This document shows, in pieces, positions 51,124 to 59,356 of a stretch of DNA of 64,000 nucleotides. Source of the DNA: Actinacidiphila guanduensis (GTDB taxonomy: Bacteria; Actinomycetota; Actinomycetes; Streptomycetales; Streptomycetaceae); NCBI RefSeq assembly GCF_900103985.1, contig NZ_FNIE01000021.1, positions 41,951 to 105,950 on the forward strand, given 5' to 3'. The position numbers were made by a program, and so were the translations under genes. The first letter of the stretch is position 1, and each line of letters begins with the position of its first letter. The notes below the pieces were generated by a model, which was not told where the DNA came from, made no database searches, and saw nothing but the letters and a program-made list of their open reading frames with translations.

Positions 51124-52583
51124 TGCCCGCTCCCGTTCCCGGGACCCTGCGCGGCCGGTCCGGCGCCGTTCGAGGAAGTGCCCTTGTCCGCCGCGCCCGA
51201 ACCGCCGCCCGGGGCAGTCTTCTTGGCCGTACCCGGCGCCGCCGACGGCGCGCTCTTCTTCGCGGCGGCACCGCCCGTAGCCCTCGCGGGCGCCGCCTTC
51301 TTGCCCGCAGCCGCTCCGGCACCACCCGCGGGAGCCGCCGTGTCGGCCGAGCCCCCGTTCGAACCCGCCGCAGGAGCGGTCTTCTTGGCCGCGGAGCCGC
51401 CCGAACCGCCCGACTGCGCCGCTTTCTTGGCTGCCGCTGTGCCCGTATCGCCCGCGGGAGCGATCTTCTTCGCCGCCGACTCGGCCGTACCGCCCGCTCG
51501 GGCGGTTTTCTTGGCCGCCGCCGCACCCGTACCACCCGCAGGGGCAGTCTTCTTGGCCGCCGCCGCACCCGTACCACCCGCAGGGGCAGTCTTCTTGGCC
51601 GCCCCCGCGCCCGTACCACCCACGGCAGCCGTCTTCTTCGCCGTCTTCTTCGCGGCGGGGGCCTGCGCCGCCTTGCCGGCCGCCGTCTTCTTCGTGGCCG
51701 CCTTCTTCGCCGCCGGGGCCTTCTGGGCCTTCTTCGCCGGCGCGGTCCGCTCGGCGGCGTCCGCTGCCGCCCGCTTCGCGGTCTGCGTGCCCGGAGTCGC
51801 GGTCGTCGCCGTCTTCTTCGCCGGGCTCGCCGTCTTACGGCCCGCGGGGGCGGTCTTCCCGGCGGCACTCTTCCTGCCCGCGGCAGCACTCTTCTTCGCG
51901 GGCGCCGTCTTCTCGGCCGCACCCGTACCCGCAGCCGCTGTCGGCCCGGCCTCAGCGGCCTTCTTCGCCGCGGGCCGCCGCGCGGGCGCCTTCTTCGCGG
52001 CCGTCTTCTTCGCCGCCGTCTTCTTCGCGGCAGGCCCGCGTCCCGCCGCGCCGCTCGGCGCGTTCTCCCGCCGAGTCGGTGTCGGCGTCGGGGACTTCCG
52101 TTCCGGCGCGGGCACCGGCGGCTCGGTGTCCACCGTCACGTGCTGCACCGGCGGAGCCGCCTGCCCGGTCGGCGCGACCGTCCGCGCCGGCGAGGTCGCG
52201 GCCTGCTCCCCGCTCCCACCGGTGTCCTTGCCCGGCTGGGGCTGCTCGTCCTCCAGGTTGCGGATGCGCCGCTCCAGGGTCTCCAGGACGACGCCGACCT
52301 TGGTCACCTCGTCGGCGATCCGGGCCACCCGGCCCATCGTCCGGTCGGCCTCCTCGCGGACCAGGCCGAGCAGGTGGTCGCGGTTGGTCCGGCCCGCGGC
52401 GAGAAGCTCGTCGGCCAGCGACTGGACCTCGGCGGGCACGGCCGCCTCGATCCGCTCGCGGAGCGCGGCCGGGTCGACGCCCGCCTGCTCGAACAGCTCC
52501 TTGGCCGCCTCGACCGCCCGGCGGCGGGTGGCCTCGGTCAGGCCGCCCGCGATCTGCAGACAGGTACGCAGTGCGTCCCGCAT
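51120..52583 (-). CDS. phasin-like/histone-H1-like protein with lysine-alanine-rich tail
   Basis: A 487-residue protein, from ATG 52583 (GAGGAG upstream). Residues 1-115 are a regular helical, coiled-coil-like domain (MRDALRTCLQIAGGLTEATRRRAVEAAKELFEQAGVD ... TKVGVVLETLERRIRNLEDEQ) resembling phasin or polyhydroxyalkanoate-granule-type helices. Residues about 170-487 are Ala/Lys/Thr/Pro repeats (AAKKTAPAGGTG), like eukaryotic histone H1 tails and bacterial H1-like DNA-binding proteins. A 42-bp DNA unit (14 codons) repeats at 51508, 51550 and 51592. It is the first gene of the tlyA-ppnK cluster. Nucleic-acid binding is likely from charge; phasin function is only possible. Confidence 0.82.
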   Translation of the reverse strand: MRDALRTCLQIAGGLTEATRRRAVEAAKELFEQAGVDPAALRERIEAAVPAEVQSLADELLAAGRTNRDHLLGLVREEADRTMGRVARIADEVTKVGVVLETLERRIRNLEDEQPQPGKDTGGSGEQAATSPARTVAPTGQAAPPVQHVTVDTEPPVPAPERKSPTPTPTRRENAPSGAAGRGPAAKKTAAKKTAAKKAPARRPAAKKAAEAGPTAAAGTGAAEKTAPAKKSAAAGRKSAAGKTAPAGRKTASPAKKTATTATPGTQTAKRAAADAAERTAPAKKAQKAPAAKKAATKKTAAGKAAQAPAAKKTAKKTAAVGGTGAGAAKKTAPAGGTGAAAAKKTAPAGGTGAAAAKKTARAGGTAESAAKKIAPAGDTGTAAAKKAAQSGGSGGSAAKKTAPAAGSNGGSADTAAPAGGAGAAAGKKAAPARATGGAAAKKSAPSAAPGTAKKTAPGGGSGAADKGTSSNGAGPAAQGPGNGSGQ

Positions 52584-52747
52584 CGCCCTCACTCCTCGCC
52601 TCGCCCTTGGCTGATGGTGTCGCGTCGTCACATGGTGCGGTCTCGACGCTACCGCTTCCGGAGCCCGCAGCCCCGCTCACGGCTCCTTGCGGTACCGTCA
52701 TCCGGACGTACCCGCCCGTACCGCACCTGCGAGGAAGACCGCCGCCG

Positions 52748-53095
52748 ATGGCCACGATCGAGGAGTGCCGCGCGGCGCTCGACCAGTTGTCGGCGAACCT
52801 CGCGGCGGCCGAGGGCGATGTGCGCGCCGCCACCGCGCTGGACCGCTCGCTCAGCTGCCGTATCACCGACCTCGACGTCACCTTCACCGGCCGGCTGGCC
52901 GGCGGCGGCATCCGGGACGTGGTCGCGGTGCCGGGCGAGCCGGCCGGCAAGGCGCAGATCCGGCTGGCGATGACCGGCGACGACCTGGTCGCGCTGGTCG
53001 GCGGCGGGCTGAACTTCGCCAAGGCGTGGGGCTCGGGCCGGGTCAAGGTGCAGGCGAGCCTTCGGGACGTGCTGCGGCTGCGGTCCCTTCTGTAG
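52748..53095 (+). CDS. SCP2 sterol-carrier-like protein
   Basis: A 115-residue protein starting MATIEECRAALDQLSANLAAAEGDVRAATALDRSLSCRITDLDVTFTGRL, with RLAMTGDDLVALVGGGLNFAKAWGSGRVKVQASLRDVLRLRSLL. This is the short SCP2-fold pattern with the typical GDLxxLVxGxxxxxxAxxxGRVKV. The ligand is unknown, presumably a lipid or hydrophobic metabolite. The ATG at 52748 follows GAGGAAGA. Its 3' end overlaps the convergent ABC ATPase gene by 53 bp. Confidence 0.88.
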   Translation: MATIEECRAALDQLSANLAAAEGDVRAATALDRSLSCRITDLDVTFTGRLAGGGIRDVVAVPGEPAGKAQIRLAMTGDDLVALVGGGLNFAKAWGSGRVKVQASLRDVLRLRSLL

Positions 53096-54056
53096 CGACG
53101 TCCGCGGCGGCTTCCCCGGCGGTTCCCGCACGGGCTTCCCCGACGCCCTCTCCGACGTCTCCCCCAGGGTTTCCCGCCCCGGCGCCGGCAGCCGCGTCCG
53201 GCCCGCGCGTGGGCCGCCGGGCGGCGGGCACCACCAGCGGGGTGCCGCTCTCTGGGTCCTCGATGATCCGGCAGCGCACCCCGAAGACGCGCTCGACCAG
53301 CTCCGCGGTGATGATCTCGCCCGGCGGGCCCTGCGCCTCGATCCGCCCGTCGCGCATGGCGATGAGGTGGGTGGCATAGCGGGCGGCCTGGTTGAGGTCG
53401 TGCAGCACCGCGACGAGGGTGCGGCCGCGCTGCTCGTGCAGTTCGGCGCACAGGTCGAGGACGTCGATCTGGTGCTGGATGTCGAGGTAGGTCGTGGGCT
53501 CGTCGAGCAGCAGCAGCGGGGTCTGCTGGGCCAGGGCCATCGCGATCCACACGCGCTGCCGCTGGCCGCCGGAGAGTTCGTCGACATAGCGGTCGGCCAG
53601 GGCGGCGACGCCGGTGGCCGCCATCGACTCGGCCACCACCCGCTCGTCCTCGGCCGACCACTGCCGCAGCAGCCCCTGGTGCGGGTAGCGGCCGCGGGAG
53701 ACGAGCCCGGCGACGGTGATGCCGTCGGGCGCCACCGGGCTCTGCGGGAGCAGCCCGAGGGTCCTGGCGACGGCCTTGGCCGGCAGGGTGCCGATCGCCC
53801 GGCCATCGAGCAGGACCTGCCCGGCGGCGGGCTTGAGCAGGCGGGACAGGGCGCGCAGCAGGGTGGACTTGCCGCAGGCGTTGGGGCCGACGATGACGGT
53901 GAAGGAGTGGTCGGGGACGGCCACCGACAGGTCCTCGGCGATGAGCCGGCGGTCGTAGGCGAGGGTGACCGACTCGGCGGTCAGCCGGCCGGCGCCGTGC
54001 TGCGGCCCCCCGGCTCCGGCGGCTGCCGGCGTCGACGTGTCGGTTCGGCGACTCAT
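53043..54056 (-). CDS. siderophore ABC transporter ATP-binding protein (FecE/FepC type)
   Basis: A 337-residue ATPase. Walker A GPNACGKSTLLRAL, signature LSGGQRQRVWIAMALAQ, Walker B LLLLDEPTTYLD, switch His in VAVLHDLNQAARYA. These are typical of Fe-siderophore importers. The family normally ends near GTPLVVPAAR; about 55 Gly/Ala-rich residues follow here and run into the convergent SCP2 gene. The ATG at 54056 follows AAGGGAAC. It is the distal gene of the leftward FecCD-FecCD-ATPase operon controlled by the iron box at 56254. Confidence 0.95.
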   Translation of the reverse strand: MSRRTDTSTPAAAGAGGPQHGAGRLTAESVTLAYDRRLIAEDLSVAVPDHSFTVIVGPNACGKSTLLRALSRLLKPAAGQVLLDGRAIGTLPAKAVARTLGLLPQSPVAPDGITVAGLVSRGRYPHQGLLRQWSAEDERVVAESMAATGVAALADRYVDELSGGQRQRVWIAMALAQQTPLLLLDEPTTYLDIQHQIDVLDLCAELHEQRGRTLVAVLHDLNQAARYATHLIAMRDGRIEAQGPPGEIITAELVERVFGVRCRIIEDPESGTPLVVPAARRPTRGPDAAAGAGAGNPGGDVGEGVGEARAGTAGEAAADVATEGTAAAARPEGSPAP

Positions 54057-54098
54057 CGGGGTGTTCCCTTTCGCAGATTTCGCAGACGTGCCGGGGGG

Positions 54099-55184
54099 TC
54101 ATATCCGGCCCGCCCGGCGTTCGGTGACCAGCAGCCACAGCAGGTAGCCGCCGCCGAGGACGCCGGTGGCGACGCCGACGGGGACCTGCCCGGAGGGGAA
54201 GGTGCGCTGGGCGGCCCAGTCGGCGACGACGAGCAGGGCGGCGCCCATCAGCGCGGCCGGGGCCAGGGCGACGCCGGGCGAGCGGGTCAGGCGGCGGGCG
54301 AGTTGGGGGGCGGTGAGCGCGATGAAGGCGATCGGGCCGGCGGCGGCGGTCGCGGCGGCGGTGAGCAGCACCGCGGCCAGGACGGCGACCAGGCGGGTGC
54401 GTTCGACGCGTACACCGAGCGCATGGGCGGCGTCGTCGCCCATCTCGGTGATCCGCAGGGCGCGGCCGTGGCCGAGCAGCAGCGGCATGAGCACCAGGTC
54501 GGCGGCGAGCAGCGGCCGCACTTGGCTCCAGTCACGGCCGTCGAGCGAGCCGGTGATCCACACCACGGCCCTGGCGGCGTCCACGAAGTCGGCCCTGACC
54601 AGCAGGTAGCTGTTGACGGCCGACAGCACCGCGGAGCCGCCGATGCCGACGAGCACCAGCCGGTAGCCGTGCACGCCGTTCTTCCAGGCGAGCAGGTAGA
54701 CCGCGAGCCCGGTGAGCAGGCCGCCGGCGACGGCGCCGAGCGAGACCTGCCAGGCGGGGCCCTTGAGCAGCACGATGACCACGAGGGCGCCGGCAGCGGA
54801 TCCCTGGCCGAAGCCGATGACGTCGGGGCTGCCGAGCGGGTTGCGGGCCACGGTCTGGAAGGCGGCGCCGGCCATGCCGAGGCTCGCGCCCACCAGCAGG
54901 GCCACCACGACGCGGGGCAGCCGCAGTTGGCGGACGACGAAGTCCTGGCCGGGGTTGCCGTGGCCGGTCAGGCTGCGCAGCACGTCGAGGGGGGCGATGC
55001 GGTAGTCGCCGGTGCCGATCAGCACGATCGAGAAGGCAAGCGCGGTGACCAGCAGCACCGCGCACACCACCAGGGAGCGGCGCTCGACCGCCAGGGACAG
55101 GCCGCCGCGGCGCAGCACGCCGGGCCGGGCCCTGCGCGGGGCGGAGGTGCCGGATGCCGCCCGGCGGGGCAGGGCGGGGCTCAC
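54099..55184 (-). CDS. siderophore ABC transporter permease (FecCD family)
   Basis: A 361-residue permease with about 9-10 membrane segments. RQLRLPRVVVALLVGASLGMAGAAFQTVARNPLGSPDVIGFGQGSAAGAL is the family signature, and GPIAFIALTAPQLARRLTRSPG the coupling region. GTG 55184 overlaps the stop of the preceding permease gene (GTGA), so the two subunits are made as a heterodimer. The first ~35 residues are a basic leader. Confidence 0.95.
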   Translation of the reverse strand: MSPALPRRAASGTSAPRRARPGVLRRGGLSLAVERRSLVVCAVLLVTALAFSIVLIGTGDYRIAPLDVLRSLTGHGNPGQDFVVRQLRLPRVVVALLVGASLGMAGAAFQTVARNPLGSPDVIGFGQGSAAGALVVIVLLKGPAWQVSLGAVAGGLLTGLAVYLLAWKNGVHGYRLVLVGIGGSAVLSAVNSYLLVRADFVDAARAVVWITGSLDGRDWSQVRPLLAADLVLMPLLLGHGRALRITEMGDDAAHALGVRVERTRLVAVLAAVLLTAAATAAAGPIAFIALTAPQLARRLTRSPGVALAPAALMGAALLVVADWAAQRTFPSGQVPVGVATGVLGGGYLLWLLVTERRAGRI

Positions 55185-56248
55185 AGCTCGGCCATCCGGC
55201 GGCGGCGGACCAGCGCGATGAACACCGGGCCGCCGATGACGGCGGTGACGATGCCGACCTGCAGCTCGGCGGGCCGGGTGACGACCCGTCCGATCACGTC
55301 GGAGCCGAGCAGCAGCACCGGGGAGAGCACGGCGGCGTACGGCAGGATCCAGCGCATGTCGGGCCCGGTGATGCCGCGTACGACATGGGGCACCATCAGG
55401 CCGACGAAGACGATGGGCCCGCACGCGGCGGTCGCGGTCCCGCACAGCAGGGTGATGGCGGCCATCGCGAGCACCCGGGTGCGGGTCAGCCGCGCGCCCA
55501 GGCCGCGCGCGGTGTCGTCGCCGAGGGCGATGGCGTTGAGCGGGCGGGCGGCGGCGAAGGCGAGCAGCGCGCCGGCGCCGAGGAAGGGCGCGACGTCCCG
55601 GACGGTGGCCATGCTCGCCGAGGCCAGCGAGCCCACCTGCCAGAAGCGCATCCGGTCCAGGGCGACGCGGTCGGTGAGTTCGACCGCGCTGGTCCAGCCC
55701 TGCAGCAGCGCGGTCACGGCGGTGCCGGCGAGCGCGAGGCGGACCGGGGTGGCCGAGCGGGTGCCGCCGATGGCGTAGACGAGGACGGAGACGGCGGCGG
55801 CGCCGGCGAGCGCGAACCACACATAGCCGGTGGTGGAGGTGACGCCGAGGAAGCTGATGCCGGAGACGACGGCGGCCGCGGCACCGGCGTTGACGCCGAG
55901 CAGACCGGGATCGGCGAGCGGGTTGCGGGTCAGCGCCTGCATCACGGCACCCGCGACACCGAGCGCGGCACCCGCCATCAGCCCCAATACGGTGCGCGGC
56001 ACCCGCAGTTGGCGGACCACCACGTCGTCGTCGGTGCCCGAGTAGTGGAACAGGCCGTGCCAGACGTCCCCCACGGCCATGCTCCGCGCGCCGATCGCGA
56101 CGCTGGCGACGCACACCGCGGCGAGCAGCACCAGGGCGAGCACGAGCCCTGCGGCACGCCGGGCGTCGGCCGCGGCCGGGCTGCCGCGGGGCGGGGTGTC
56201 CGGCGGGCCCGGATCGGCGGTTCGGGTGGAGTCACGGTCGACCAACAC
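55181..56248 (-). CDS. siderophore ABC transporter permease (FecCD family)
   Basis: A 355-residue permease; VVVRQLRVPRTVLGLMAGAALGVAGAVMQALTRNPLADPGLLGVNAGAAAAVV and GPIVFVGLMVPHVVRGITGPDMRW are the signatures. The GTG at 56248 lies only 6 bases from the iron box, and no ribosome site is seen, so the mRNA may be leaderless or nearly so. It pairs with the next permease and the ATPase. Confidence 0.94.
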   Translation of the reverse strand: MLVDRDSTRTADPGPPDTPPRGSPAAADARRAAGLVLALVLLAAVCVASVAIGARSMAVGDVWHGLFHYSGTDDDVVVRQLRVPRTVLGLMAGAALGVAGAVMQALTRNPLADPGLLGVNAGAAAAVVSGISFLGVTSTTGYVWFALAGAAAVSVLVYAIGGTRSATPVRLALAGTAVTALLQGWTSAVELTDRVALDRMRFWQVGSLASASMATVRDVAPFLGAGALLAFAAARPLNAIALGDDTARGLGARLTRTRVLAMAAITLLCGTATAACGPIVFVGLMVPHVVRGITGPDMRWILPYAAVLSPVLLLGSDVIGRVVTRPAELQVGIVTAVIGGPVFIALVRRRRMAEL

Positions 56249-56253
56249 GCAAC

Positions 56254-56272
56254 TTAGGTTAGCCTACCCTCG
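56254..56272. promoter_or_regulatory. iron box (DmdR/IdeR operator) between divergent siderophore genes
   Basis: TTAGGTTAGCCTACCCTCG matches the 19-bp DmdR1/IdeR consensus TTAGGTTAGGCTAACCTAA at 15 positions, with a perfect left half. It lies 6 bp from the permease start on the left and 32 bp from the binding-protein start on the right, so one site can repress both directions when iron is sufficient. Confidence 0.85.
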
Positions 56273-56303
56273 CTAGATAACTTCGAGCAGAGCGGTGGCC
56301 GTC

Positions 56304-57350
56304 ATGCCTTCACCCCGATTCGCCCAGCCCCACCCGTCCCGCCGCGGCCTGCTCGCCGCCGGGGGCACCGCGGGGCTCGCCGCGCTGCTGGCCGCGTGCG
56401 GCGGTTCGTCGGACTCCGGCAGCTCCTCCGCGAAACCCCCGGCCGGCGCCACCACCCCTGCGGGCCCCTGGACCTTCACCGACGACCGCAAGAAGCGCGT
56501 CGCCCTGTCCCGTACCCCGAAGAACCTCGTCGCCTACATCGGTTCGGCCGCCGCCCTGCACGACTACGGCATCGCGTGCACCGGCGTCTTCGGCCCCACC
56601 ACCCTCAAGGACGGCAGCGCCGACCCGCAGGCCGGCGACGTGGACGTCAGCAAGGTCACCGTCATCGGCAACACCTGGGGCGAGTTCAACATCGAGAAGT
56701 ACGCCTCCCTCAGCCCCGGCCTGCTGATCAGCCACATGTACCAGGCCCCGGCCCTGTGGTACGTCCCCGACGAGAGCGCGAGCAAGATCCTCGCCCTGGC
56801 GCCCAGCGTCGGCATCAACGTCGCCGGAGTGCCGCTGACCACCCCACTCCAGCGCTACGCCGAACTCGCCGCCTCGCTCGGCGCGGACATGGAGTCGGCG
56901 CGGAACGCGGCCCAGAAGACCCGCTTCGAGCAGGCGTCGGCCGCCCTGCGCGCGGCCGCCAAGGCACACGGCGGGATCACCGTGCTCGCCGCCTCCGCCA
57001 GCGCCGACTCCTTCTACGCCTCCGCCCCCTCCGCCGCGGCCGACCTCAGCTACTACAAGAGCCTCGGCGTGGACTTCGTGGTGCCGAACAAGGTCCAGGG
57101 CGGCTTCTTCGAGACCCTCAGCTGGGAGAACGCCGACAAGTACAAGACCGACATCGTGATGCTCGACAGCCGCACCGCCACCCTCCAGCCCAAGGACCTG
57201 ACCGCCAAGCCCACATGGGGCCGGCTGCCCGCGGTCAAGGCCGGGCAGGTGCTGCCCTGGCCGAGCGAGCCGATCTTCTCCTACGCCAAGTGCGCCGACC
57301 AGATCGAGGCGCTGACCAAGGCCATCACCACCGCGAAGAAGGTGAGCTGA
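56304..57350 (+). CDS. iron-siderophore substrate-binding lipoprotein
   Basis: A 348-residue protein from ATG 56304 (GTG 56295 is an in-frame alternative). SRRGLLAAGGTAGLAALLAACGG combines a twin-arginine-like start with a lipobox LLAAC; the Cys is lipidated. The mature part has the long-helix binding fold (NLVAYIGSAAALHDYGIACTGVFG ... IGNTWGEFNIEKYASLSPGLLISH ... GQVLPWPSEPIFSYAKCADQIEALTKAI). It delivers a ferric siderophore to the FecCD permeases. It is divergent from them across the iron box and followed by the reductase gene. Confidence 0.93.
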   Translation: MPSPRFAQPHPSRRGLLAAGGTAGLAALLAACGGSSDSGSSSAKPPAGATTPAGPWTFTDDRKKRVALSRTPKNLVAYIGSAAALHDYGIACTGVFGPTTLKDGSADPQAGDVDVSKVTVIGNTWGEFNIEKYASLSPGLLISHMYQAPALWYVPDESASKILALAPSVGINVAGVPLTTPLQRYAELAASLGADMESARNAAQKTRFEQASAALRAAAKAHGGITVLAASASADSFYASAPSAAADLSYYKSLGVDFVVPNKVQGGFFETLSWENADKYKTDIVMLDSRTATLQPKDLTAKPTWGRLPAVKAGQVLPWPSEPIFSYAKCADQIEALTKAITTAKKVS

Positions 57351-57354
57351 CCCC

Positions 57355-58194
57355 GTGTCCGCACGCCCCTACGGCTTCTTCCACCCGCGCGTGGTCCGCA
57401 CCCGCCGGCTGTCCCCCACCCTCGTGCGCGTCGTCCTCGGCTGCGACGAGCTGACCGGCGTGGTCAGCGGCGGCCACGACCAGCGCTTCAAGCTCTTCCT
57501 CCCCCAGGAGGGCCAGGACGTCCCCGTGCTGCCCGACATCCTGGACGACTCCTGGTACCCGCGCTGGCGGGCCCTCGACCCCGGCGTGCGCGGCATCATG
57601 CGCACCTACACGATGAGCGGGGTGCGGCGCGAACGGGCCGAGATGGACGTCGACTTCGCCCTCCACGGCGACCTCGGTCCCGCCTCCCGCTGGGCCCGGC
57701 GCGCCCAGCCGGGCGACCCCGTCTCCGTCCTCGCCCCGCTGGTGCCCGAGAACGGCGGCGTCGACTTCCGCCCGCCGCCCGGCACCGACTGGGTCCTGCT
57801 CACCGGCGACGAGACCGCGCTGCCCGCGGTCGCCGGCATCCTCGCTGCACTGCCGGCCGGCACCCGCGTCGCCGCGTTCCTGGAGGTCGCCCACCCCGAG
57901 GACCGGATCGGCCTGCCCACCCGGGCCGACGCCGAGGTCACCTGGCTGATCCGCGGCCCCGGCGCCGCCGACCGCACCGGCGCCCTCCTGCAGGCGGTCA
58001 CCGCCGCCGTCTTCCCGCCCGGCACCGCGTACGCGTGGCTGGCCGGCGAGTCCGCGTGCGTACGGGCCCTGCGCCGCCACCTCACCACCGCCCGCGGCCT
58101 GCCCCGCACCCACGTCACCTTCACCGGCTACTGGCGCCAGGGCCGCACCGAGGACGACCTGTTGACGGAAGCGGCGGCAGCGGCAGCCGGCTAG
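57355..58194 (+). CDS. siderophore-interacting protein (FAD/NAD(P)H ferric-siderophore reductase)
   Basis: A 279-residue SIP-family flavoprotein. FHPRVVRTRRLSPTLVRVVLGCDELTG is the start of the FAD-binding barrel, RTYTMSGVRRERAEMDVDFALHGDLGPASRWARRAQPGDPVSVLAP the flavin-binding core (RxYT), and WVLLTGDETALPAVAGILAALPAGT the NAD(P)H part. AWLAGESACVRALRRHL is the C-terminal hallmark. It releases iron by reduction inside the cell. GTG 57355 is 4 bases after the preceding stop, so translation is coupled. Confidence 0.95.
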   Translation: MSARPYGFFHPRVVRTRRLSPTLVRVVLGCDELTGVVSGGHDQRFKLFLPQEGQDVPVLPDILDDSWYPRWRALDPGVRGIMRTYTMSGVRRERAEMDVDFALHGDLGPASRWARRAQPGDPVSVLAPLVPENGGVDFRPPPGTDWVLLTGDETALPAVAGILAALPAGTRVAAFLEVAHPEDRIGLPTRADAEVTWLIRGPGAADRTGALLQAVTAAVFPPGTAYAWLAGESACVRALRRHLTTARGLPRTHVTFTGYWRQGRTEDDLLTEAAAAAAG

Positions 58195-58258
58195 AAGTCA
58201 CACGGTCACGCGGCCCGTGCCGAACGCCGCAGGCAGCACCCCGGCGGCCGGGCCGCGC

Positions 58259-59287
58259 TCACAGGCCCACGCGGGCCACCGCCTTGGCCGCGCTGTCCTG
58301 GTCGAGCCCGCCGCCCGCCTCGCCCGCCCGGCCCCAGGCCGCCGCGCACAACGCCCGCAGCCCGTCCAGCGGTTCGCCGCCGCCCGACACCTCCAGCCCG
58401 TCGCCCACCGCCTTCGCCTGCCAGCCCCCGCAGACGAACCCGCCCTCCCGAGCGGCCACTTCGGGGTGGGGCACCAGCAGGTCCCGCAGGTCCCGGCCCA
58501 CGTACGTCGGCCGGTGCGCCGGCCCGGCGGACAGCAGGTCCACCGGCCCCGACACCCCGCTCAGGACCAGCAGCGAGTCCACCCCGCCCGCGTGCGCGCC
58601 CTCGATGTCGGTGTCCAGCCGGTCCCCCACCACCAGCGGCCGCTTCGCCCCCGTCCGCAGCACCGTCTCCCGGTGCATCGGCGGCAGCGGCTTGCCCGCG
58701 ACCGTCGGACTGCCGCCCGCCGCGGCCCGCACCGCCTCCACCGCGGCCCCGTTGCCCGGCGCGATGCCGCGCCCGCTGGGGATCGTCATGTCGGTGTTGG
58801 ACGCGTACCACGGCACGCCGGATCGCACCGCGTACGCCATCTCCATCAGCTGCGACCAGCGCAGCTCCGGGCTGAAGCCCTGCACCGCGGCCGCCGGCCC
58901 GTCGTCGGCGGAGTCCACCGGCACCAGGCCCCGCTCGCGCAGCGCCGCCAGCAGCCCCTCGCCGCCCACCGCGAGCACCTTCGCGCCCGCGGGCACCGCG
59001 TCCGCGATCACCCGCGCCACCGCCTGCGCGGAGGTCACCACATCCTGCGCGGCCGCCGGCACGCCCAGCCGGCTCAGGTGCTCGGCCACCGCCTCGGGCG
59101 TCCGCGAGGCGTTGTTGGTCACGTAGGCCAGGTGCATGCCGTGCTCGCGGGCCGTCGCCAGCGACTCCACGGCGTGCCCGATCGCCTCACCGCCCTGGTA
59201 GACCACCCCGTCCAGGTCGAGCAGGGCGGTGTCGTAGGCGGCATCCAGCGGCCGGTCGCTGCCGCCGGGACTCGTTCGGGGGGTCAT
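58259..59287 (-). CDS. HAD-IIA (NagD-like) sugar phosphatase
   Basis: A 342-residue phosphatase. Motif 1 is LLDLDGVVYQGGEAI (nucleophile Asp, general-base Asp). Motif 2 lies in AYVTNNASRTPEAVAEHL, and KPLPPMHRETVL with PLVVGDRLDTDIEGAHAGGVDSLLVLSG covers motifs 3-4. The cap between the motifs is the C2 type. Substrate is unknown; related enzymes dephosphorylate p-nitrophenyl phosphate, 2-phosphoglycolate or nucleotides. The ATG at 59287 follows GAGGAG. It is divergent from the DUF1015 gene, with 69 bp between. Confidence 0.93.
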   Translation of the reverse strand: MTPRTSPGGSDRPLDAAYDTALLDLDGVVYQGGEAIGHAVESLATAREHGMHLAYVTNNASRTPEAVAEHLSRLGVPAAAQDVVTSAQAVARVIADAVPAGAKVLAVGGEGLLAALRERGLVPVDSADDGPAAAVQGFSPELRWSQLMEMAYAVRSGVPWYASNTDMTIPSGRGIAPGNGAAVEAVRAAAGGSPTVAGKPLPPMHRETVLRTGAKRPLVVGDRLDTDIEGAHAGGVDSLLVLSGVSGPVDLLSAGPAHRPTYVGRDLRDLLVPHPEVAAREGGFVCGGWQAKAVGDGLEVSGGGEPLDGLRALCAAAWGRAGEAGGGLDQDSAAKAVARVGL

Positions 59288-59356
59288 ACGGGCTCCTCGG
59301 GTGGACTGCACACTTCGATCATCCTGCACCCGGCGGCGGCGACGTAGCATGCGCGG

